Part shown: in pieces, positions 22,334 to 26,646 of the stretch
How positions within the stretch are numbered: position 1 is the stretch's first letter
Layout of the letters: every line of letters starts with the position of its first letter
Source of the DNA: an uncultured Lachnospiraceae bacterium
Lineage (GTDB): Bacteria; Bacillota; Clostridia; Lachnospirales; Lachnospiraceae
DNA: 26,646 bases
Assembly: GCA_910588865.1 (NCBI GenBank)
Contig: CAJUSJ010000055.1
Location: forward strand, 1-26,646
Direction of reading: 5' to 3'
The notes under the pieces: model-generated
What the model saw: only the letters and a program-made list of their open reading frames with translations
Databases searched by the model: none
Told to the model about the DNA's origin: nothing
Made by a program: the position numbers and the translations under genes

Positions 22334-23079
22334 AACTCTTTCCCTCTTTTTATAAGTTCCGCCACCAGTTCCCTGGAGACCACATCATAGCACATGGCCT
22401 TGTCTCCCCCCGCCATGCTGTAGGAAACCCCGTTTCTCGCCGTAGTCGGATCCTTTCGCCATGCCTTGCAGGAGCTGTGAACCTGGCTGACCCCCGTATA
22501 CTCCACCAATTCCCTGACGTTACCTCCGTTGACGCCGCTGCCCGCCAGAATCTGGATCCTGTCCCCGAACATCATCTGCAGCTGCCGGATCATATACCGC
22601 CCCTCCATGGCCGTGGGCTTTAAACCGCTGGTCAGCACCCGGTCTACTCCCAGACCGATCAGCTGTTCCATGGTGTGGAAAGGATCCTCCACACAGTCAA
22701 AAGCCCGGTGGAACACAGCCTGCCGCCCCATGCCCTTGACAATGTCCAGAAGTCCCTTGGTCTTCTCCTGATCCACAGAACCGTCCTCCAGAAGACACCC
22801 GAAGGCGATTCCATCGGCCCCAGCCTCAAGAACCTCCACGCACTCCCGCTTCATCACGGCAAACTCCTCCTCAAGATAACAGAAACCCGCTCCCCTGGGC
22901 CGCGCCATGGCCACCACCTCCAGCTCCAGGTTCTCCTTCACCATGGCCACGGTGGCTGCCGTAGGGGTCAGTCCCCCCAGCATCAAAGCCCCGTTCAGCT
23001 CAACCCGCCCGGCCCCTCCCAGGGCCGCCTGTTTCGCGTCATAATAACTTCCGCAGCAAATTTCCACAACAGGACTCAT
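22330..23079 (-). CDS. cutC: CutC family protein
   Basis: The 249-residue TIM-barrel protein shows CutC signatures: VEICCGSYYDAKQAALGGAGRVELN at the N-terminus, LGGLTPT, MARPRGAGFCY, GADGIAFGCL, FHRAFDC, VLTSGLKPTAMEG and ILAGSGVNGGNV. CutC was named for copper homeostasis in Escherichia coli, but the role is disputed and the barrel suggests an enzyme. The in-frame ATG at 23094 itself sits in the ribosome-binding site, and GGAGGAA positions the ATG at 23079. It lies 62 bp downstream of the M20 peptidase gene and overlaps the YitT gene by 4 bp. Here the context is glycopeptide or amino-sugar catabolism, not copper handling. Confidence 0.93.
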   Translation of the reverse strand: MSPVVEICCGSYYDAKQAALGGAGRVELNGALMLGGLTPTAATVAMVKENLELEVVAMARPRGAGFCYLEEEFAVMKRECVEVLEAGADGIAFGCLLEDGSVDQEKTKGLLDIVKGMGRQAVFHRAFDCVEDPFHTMEQLIGLGVDRVLTSGLKPTAMEGRYMIRQLQMMFGDRIQILAGSGVNGGNVRELVEYTGVSQVHSSCKAWRKDPTTARNGVSYSMAGGDKAMCYDVVSRELVAELIKRGKEL

Positions 23080-23141
23080 AAACATTTCCTCCATTCTCCC
23101 AAAAAGTTCCCTCTTATCCCGGGTCCGCCGTTATCAGAATA

Positions 23142-24242
23142 TCACAGATTCCCCATGCGGTACAGCCCCAGGGCATAGATTTTCCCGTTCTTCATCAGAT
23201 CCTCCACGGTCATCCACTCATTGGGGTTGTGGCCGATTCCCTTCTGTCCGGGGAAACTGGGTCCAAAGGGGACCATGTTGGGCATAGCCTTGGCGTAAGT
23301 CCCCCCCGTGGTAGTCACCGGAGTCCCATCCGCCCCCGTCACCCTCTCATAGCACTCCGTCAGGGCCAGGACCAGAGGACTCTCCTTGTCAAACACCACC
23401 GGATTGTAATTGTGCCTCAGCTCCACCAAAAGATCCCCGGCCTTCCCCTGGATCCGCTTTAGGATCTCCTCAATGCCGCAGCCTGCCGGGTAGCTTAAAG
23501 ACGCCTCAAAATAAGGCCTTCCCTCATCCACCCCCAGCTTATACCCTCTCATCTCCATGGTGCCGTACTCCTTGTGGGAAAGATCGATCCCCAGCCGGTC
23601 CCCCGTATTTTTCGCCCCGATAAAATATTCCGTGACAAACTCAAAAAACGGTTCCAGCTCCCATCCGCTGACCCGGACCACGGCCCTGCCCCGCTCGGCG
23701 TAGACCACAGGAAACTTGCAGTCCGGAGTAAATCCCCACACAGGCGGCTTCTCCCGCTCCAGATAATAACGAAGATCCTCAAACCCGGACTCCTCGTCGC
23801 AGCCGAAAATAATCCGGATCCTGTGTTTCGGCTCAAATCCCAGCTCCTTCAAGGCATAGAGCCCGTAAAGACAGGACAGCAAAGGCCCCTTGTTGTCCAG
23901 AATCCCCCGGCTGTAGATAACCCCATCAGCCATATATCCGCTGAAAGGCGGCTGTCTCCACCCGTCCCCCACAGGCACCACGTCCACATGTCCCATGGCG
24001 CAGACATAATCCGGACCCCGGCCATACTCCGCGTATCCGATGTAATTGTCCAGATTCACACAGCGAAATCCCAGTCTCTCCCCCAGCTCCAGGGCCTTTA
24101 AAAGCGCCCTTTTCACCCCAGGCCCGAAAGGCGCGTCAGGCTCCGCCTCTGACTCAACACTGTCGATCCTGACCATCTCCAGAATCCCCTCTGTCATCCG
24201 GTCCTTCAAACTCTCCATCATCTCAATAATCTTTTCTTCCAA
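23142..24242 (-). CDS. M20 family dipeptidase (PepV/Sapep-like) lacking the lid domain
   Basis: The 366-residue protein is a M20 metallopeptidase of the PepV/Sapep type, which normally has about 460-470 residues. The catalytic domain is intact: H85 and D87 in GHVDVVPVGDGW, D116 in GILDNKGP, E150/E151 in DEESG, D174 in FTPDCKFP and H338 in GIGHNPNE. All five zinc ligands and the general base are therefore present. About residue 190 the sequence jumps from AERGRAVVRVSG to WELEPFFEFVTEYF, skipping roughly 100 residues of the lid/dimerisation domain that closes over the substrate. It may be an in-frame deletion or a short subfamily. It should hydrolyse short peptides in the cytoplasm if the lid is dispensable. 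The gene lies between a large inverted repeat and cutC. Confidence 0.85.
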   Translation of the reverse strand: MEEKIIEMMESLKDRMTEGILEMVRIDSVESEAEPDAPFGPGVKRALLKALELGERLGFRCVNLDNYIGYAEYGRGPDYVCAMGHVDVVPVGDGWRQPPFSGYMADGVIYSRGILDNKGPLLSCLYGLYALKELGFEPKHRIRIIFGCDEESGFEDLRYYLEREKPPVWGFTPDCKFPVVYAERGRAVVRVSGWELEPFFEFVTEYFIGAKNTGDRLGIDLSHKEYGTMEMRGYKLGVDEGRPYFEASLSYPAGCGIEEILKRIQGKAGDLLVELRHNYNPVVFDKESPLVLALTECYERVTGADGTPVTTTGGTYAKAMPNMVPFGPSFPGQKGIGHNPNEWMTVEDLMKNGKIYALGLYRMGNL

Positions 24243-24292
24243 ATCCCCGCCCTCTCCTTTCCGAAATTCAATCTCCCCTCAAGCATCTCCAA

Positions 24293-24429
24293 TGTCACTT
24301 CGTTAACCGAATTCCGCTTTTGCCCCAGAGGAGCCGTCTCCAGACAAGGTAAATGAATGCTGTTGGCAATTCCAAACCATGGCTGGAGACGGCTCCCCTG
24401 GGGCCTTAGGCCGCCTTAACGAAATGACA
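24293..24429. repeat. 137-bp long inverted repeat (MITE-like or regulatory hairpin)
   Basis: The outer arms TGTCACTTCGTTAA (24293-24306) and TTAACGAAATGACA (24416-24429) pair with one mismatch. The inner 21-base arms (24323-24343 and 24383-24403, CCCCAG.GGAGCCGTCTCCAG) also pair with one mismatch. Between the arm pairs is an asymmetric internal loop, and the apical loop is 39 bases. No T-tract follows on either strand and no flanking direct repeat is obvious. It occupies the 314-bp gap between the M20 and Ntn-hydrolase genes; I see nothing else there. Confidence 0.8.
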
Positions 24430-24556
24430 CTGCTTTACCATAAAAATTCCATCGCCCCGGGCCATCTAAGTTCAGGTATACCAACCGCGCCCGCCATAAC
24501 TTTCATGGGTGGTGGCACATACGCTGCCAGGCGCATGATGGCTTACGACGAAAAAC

Positions 24557-25510
24557 CTACTCCTCCACAGGAGCCATCCTGGTCCTCATGTAATCCTCCA
24601 TCCACTCCTCTGAGGCCTCCTGGAACGAACAGTGACCGTCCTCCCCGGGAGTCACCAGATACACCTTAGGCTCCTTTCCTTCCGCGGCCACCACAAAAGA
24701 GAACCCCTGGATATTGGTGGCAGCGCCCCACTCTCCCTTGTTGTTCATGGCGATGAGGGACAGATCCCCCGCCTTGCCCCGGCGCTCTGTAAGCTCCCTG
24801 TCAAGAAAATGTACCGCCCTCTCACAGGCCTCCTGGGGGTGAAGCCCTTCCCTCATGAGCCGGACGATCTCATAGGAAACGCACCCCTTCATCAGGTCCT
24901 CCCCCAGCCCCGTGGCGCTTGCGCCTCCCACCTTGCTGTCAGCGTAGAATCCGGACCCGGCAATGGGAGAATCCCCCACCCGTCCCTTCTTCTTCATAAA
25001 CAGGCCGCTGGTGGAAGTAGCCGCCGTCATCTTCCCTTTCTGATCCAGACACACCATGCCCACGGTGTCATGGCCTTTATAAGGCTTTAACTCCTGCTCC
25101 GTCTCCTTCCTCCGTTTCCGGTAAAAGGCTTTTGCCCGGTCAGTGAGCATGTTTTTCCTCTCAAAGCCCTCCTTGTGGGCGAACCGCTCCGCGCCCTCGC
25201 CTACCAGGACGCTGTTCACCGGTTCCCCGCTGAGCCGCCGGGCGATGGACACCGGGTTCGCGTAATCCTTAATAGCCGCCACGGCACCGATGTCCAGCGT
25301 ATCCCCGTCCATAAAAGCCGCATCCATCTCCACCTCCATGTCCTCGTTGGGCAGTCCGCCGTAACCCACGGACTTGTAATACGGGAAATCCTCTACCTCC
25401 CGGACAGCCGTCTCCACCGCGTCGCCCGCGTCACCGCCCTGTCCCAGCATTTCGGCACCTTTGCTGACTCCCTCCAGAGCCATTCTCCAGGTCGCGATCA
25501 TACCCCACAT
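24557..25510 (-). CDS. N4-(β-N-acetylglucosaminyl)-L-asparaginase-type Ntn hydrolase
   Basis: The 317-residue protein belongs to the glycosylasparaginase/isoaspartyl peptidase family of Ntn hydrolases. The precursor self-cleaves before T149 in HDTVG (147-151), which becomes the catalytic N-terminal threonine. Other landmarks are MIATWRMALEGV at the N-terminus, DAAFMDGDTLDIGAVAAIKDYANPVSIAR, and GDSPIAGSGFYAD with ATGLGED in the β subunit. The glycosylasparaginase branch cleaves the GlcNAc-Asn bond, giving aspartate and glucosamine-type sugars. Two start ATGs are six bases apart; the second (25510) gives the usual family N-terminus and better spacing to AGGAGG. It follows the GrdB-like gene by 16 bp. 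With a PTS permease upstream it suggests catabolism of glycosyl-asparagine. Confidence 0.88.
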   Translation of the reverse strand: MWGMIATWRMALEGVSKGAEMLGQGGDAGDAVETAVREVEDFPYYKSVGYGGLPNEDMEVEMDAAFMDGDTLDIGAVAAIKDYANPVSIARRLSGEPVNSVLVGEGAERFAHKEGFERKNMLTDRAKAFYRKRRKETEQELKPYKGHDTVGMVCLDQKGKMTAATSTSGLFMKKKGRVGDSPIAGSGFYADSKVGGASATGLGEDLMKGCVSYEIVRLMREGLHPQEACERAVHFLDRELTERRGKAGDLSLIAMNNKGEWGAATNIQGFSFVVAAEGKEPKVYLVTPGEDGHCSFQEASEEWMEDYMRTRMAPVEE

Positions 25511-25526
25511 AGCCATTCTCCTCCTC

Positions 25527-26048
25527 TCAAAAGCACACCTCTGCCCTCAGTTTCTCCAGATCACCGCCATCTGCCATGGCCTTGGCCACCCGGCACATGT
25601 TCTTTAGCGAATCATTCAGGCCCAAACCGCCCTTTTTCGGGGTCTTCACGATCATCACCTGGTCCTTGTACCTGGAGATCACCTGTTCATTTTCCTGGGA
25701 CATGGCGGCAAAAGCCCGGCTATCCGTGGCGGCGTTGATATCCATCGCCACCCTGGCGCACATCTCCCCGTAATCCCCATAGTTGAAGGCAGGTCCGCAG
25801 ATAACCACATCCGGCTGCAGCTTCTTCACCATGGCGCACAATTTTCTGCTGACTTCATCCGGATTTTCCAAATAAGTACCATTGCCGCAGCACAGGCAGG
25901 CCACCACCCGGCCGTCGATTTCCTTCAAAAAAGGCTGCATCATCACCGCGGGCCCCACGGCCTCCTTCTTGCCGGTCAACGGAACCATGGTGTCGTCCTT
26001 TGTCCCCAGCCCAGACTGAATCTGGTCAAATATCATCACAATCTTCAT
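25527..26048 (-). CDS. GrdB-related putative oxidoreductase, stand-alone N-terminal half
   Basis: The 173-residue protein matches the N-terminal half of component B of glycine/betaine/sarcosine reductases (GrdB-like, which is about 430 residues): FDQIQSGLGTKDD, AVGPAVMMQPFLKEIDG, ACLCCGNGTYLENPDEV, DVVICGPAFNYGDYGEMCA, and KKGGLGLNDSLKNMC. The selenocysteine-bearing C-terminal half is absent. The TGA at 25527 is an ordinary stop, because it overlaps the ribosome-binding site of the next gene. Cysteines 51, 53-54, 71, 84, 97 and others are candidates for redox or metal roles. GGAGGAT positions the ATG at 26048. The gene sits between a PTS permease gene and the glycosylasparaginase gene. The reaction is unknown. 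Confidence 0.8.
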   Translation of the reverse strand: MKIVMIFDQIQSGLGTKDDTMVPLTGKKEAVGPAVMMQPFLKEIDGRVVACLCCGNGTYLENPDEVSRKLCAMVKKLQPDVVICGPAFNYGDYGEMCARVAMDINAATDSRAFAAMSQENEQVISRYKDQVMIVKTPKKGGLGLNDSLKNMCRVAKAMADGGDLEKLRAEVCF

Positions 26049-26092
26049 CTCACGATCCTCCAAATCCCGCTGTTATCTTTCCCAAATCCCTA

Positions 26093-26597
26093 TTATAGAT
26101 CATCAAAAGACAGATCGTCCAGGGAAATGTCATCGTCATCGCTGCTCTCCACTGCCTTGGTCTCATCAGCCAGGTACTGTTTATCCATCATCTTAATAAA
26201 CGGCATGTAGATAAATACTCCCAGCACCAGAAGAAGAGCCTGGAGCACCGACCCCTGCCATCCTGTGGCCAGGAAACCGGATACGATCACCGGCATGGTC
26301 CAGGGAATGGCGATACCCGTACACAGAGGAACCAGCCCGATACTCATGCAGAAGTAGGAAATAATGATGTTGATGGTGGGCACCAGCATAAACGGCACCA
26401 GCATAAGAGGGTTCAGCAAAATCGGCAGGCCGAAAATAATGGGCTCATTGATCCCGAAGATTCCCGGCACCAAAGCCAGCTTGCCCAACTCCTTCACCCG
26501 CCTGGAGCGGCAGAACAGCAGCATGGCGATAAGGAGGGAGAGGGTGGAACCCGCCCCGCCGAAGGTGGCGAACAGATCCTGGAACTGCTGGGAACTA
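26093..26597 (-). pseudogene. PTS EIIC permease (lactose/cellobiose/chitobiose family), 3' part only
   Basis: The readable part, about 165 residues, matches the C-terminal half of Lac/Cel-family EIIC: FQDLFATFGGAGSTLSLLIAML, KELGKLALVPGIFGINEPIIFGLPILLNP (the conserved NEP motif and sugar site), several membrane helices, and an acidic tail with DDDDISLDDLSFDDL. EIIC moves a disaccharide or amino-sugar across the membrane and hands it to EIIB for phosphorylation. Upstream of about 26597 the frame enters hairpin-forming sequence and meets an in-frame TAG. The 5' half is therefore separated by an insertion. Whether a complete copy exists elsewhere cannot be seen. It lies 44 bp upstream of the GrdB-like gene. 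Confidence 0.75.
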
Positions 26598-26646
26598 AAC
26601 CACCACCGGCTGAAGCCGGTGGGTTTGGGCTAGCTGCTGAAGCAGC
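26598..26646. mobile_element. End of an IS200/IS605-type element interrupting the EIIC gene
   Basis: Two perfect hairpins with GA loops stand in tandem: CCACCGGCT-GA-AGCCGGTGG (26603-26622) and GCTGCT-GA-AGCAGC (26633-26646). Such short subterminal hairpins at an end, without terminal inverted repeats, are characteristic of IS200/IS605/IS607-associated elements, which are cut and joined by a Y1 transposase at hairpins. The EIIC coding sequence stops making sense exactly where the hairpins begin. The rest of the element and its TnpA/TnpB genes are outside the window. Confidence 0.6.

Noticed and set aside
25500..25529. TGA at the end of the GrdB-like frame as a selenocysteine codon
   Set aside because: The TGA overlaps the ribosome-binding site of the next gene, the sequence after it does not match the GrdB C-terminal half, and no selenocysteine context such as UxxCxxC follows.

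Overview
The window looks like chromosomal DNA of a Gram-positive anaerobe of the class Clostridia, most likely a Lachnospiraceae member of the Enterocloster/Hungatella/Lachnoclostridium type. The reasons are strong Shine-Dalgarno sites, short intergenic spaces, moderately GC-rich genes, several MATE exporters, a rubrerythrin module, bacteriohemerythrin, REC-GGDEF signalling proteins, CutC, YitT and a GrdB-like protein. This placement is inferred from gene content; no rRNA or tRNA gene was seen.

Left part (1-5272): a disrupted membrane-protein gene at the edge is followed by a PAS-type sensor protein and a REC-GGDEF diguanylate cyclase in one operon. Next come a Gfo/Idh/MocA oxidoreductase, a decayed esterase/flavodoxin chimera, and a bacteriohemerythrin with an extra C-terminal domain under its own good promoter. 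A second, 305-residue paralogue of the REC-GGDEF protein lies at 18967-19884 and is followed by a lipoprotein gene. The window therefore carries a dispersed c-di-GMP/oxygen-signalling set.

Middle part (5258-18277): one MATE exporter diverges from an Lrp/AsnC regulator across a 69-bp tandem repeat that carries -10 elements. Then follow a DUF1848 protein, an aldo/keto reductase, and an unusual metallophosphoesterase-rubrerythrin-rubredoxin fusion preceded by a 30-residue membrane microprotein. A four-gene unit marR-MATE-DUF1349-MATE is driven by a consensus promoter that contains two copies of a palindromic operator. Divergent from it is a P-loop kinase-like protein with a zinc ribbon. A jelly-roll (LamG/DUF1080-like) protein and a PD-(D/E)XK (sce7726-like) protein complete the region.

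Gene debris is concentrated at 17086-17690 and 19987-20616, where fragments of a MATE exporter, a ribokinase and a GH25 lysozyme remain. A 13-base motif is shared by both debris regions.

Right part (20629-26646): on the minus strand a co-directional run reads (5' to 3') PTS EIIC, GrdB-like protein, glycosylasparaginase-type Ntn hydrolase, M20 dipeptidase, CutC, YitT-family membrane protein and endonuclease V. The first genes suggest import and hydrolysis of a glycosyl-amino-acid such as GlcNAc-Asn, followed by peptide processing. This is the best candidate for an under-described system. The EIIC gene appears interrupted by an IS200/IS605-type end at the window edge, the M20 enzyme lacks about 100 internal residues, and a 137-bp inverted repeat splits the run.
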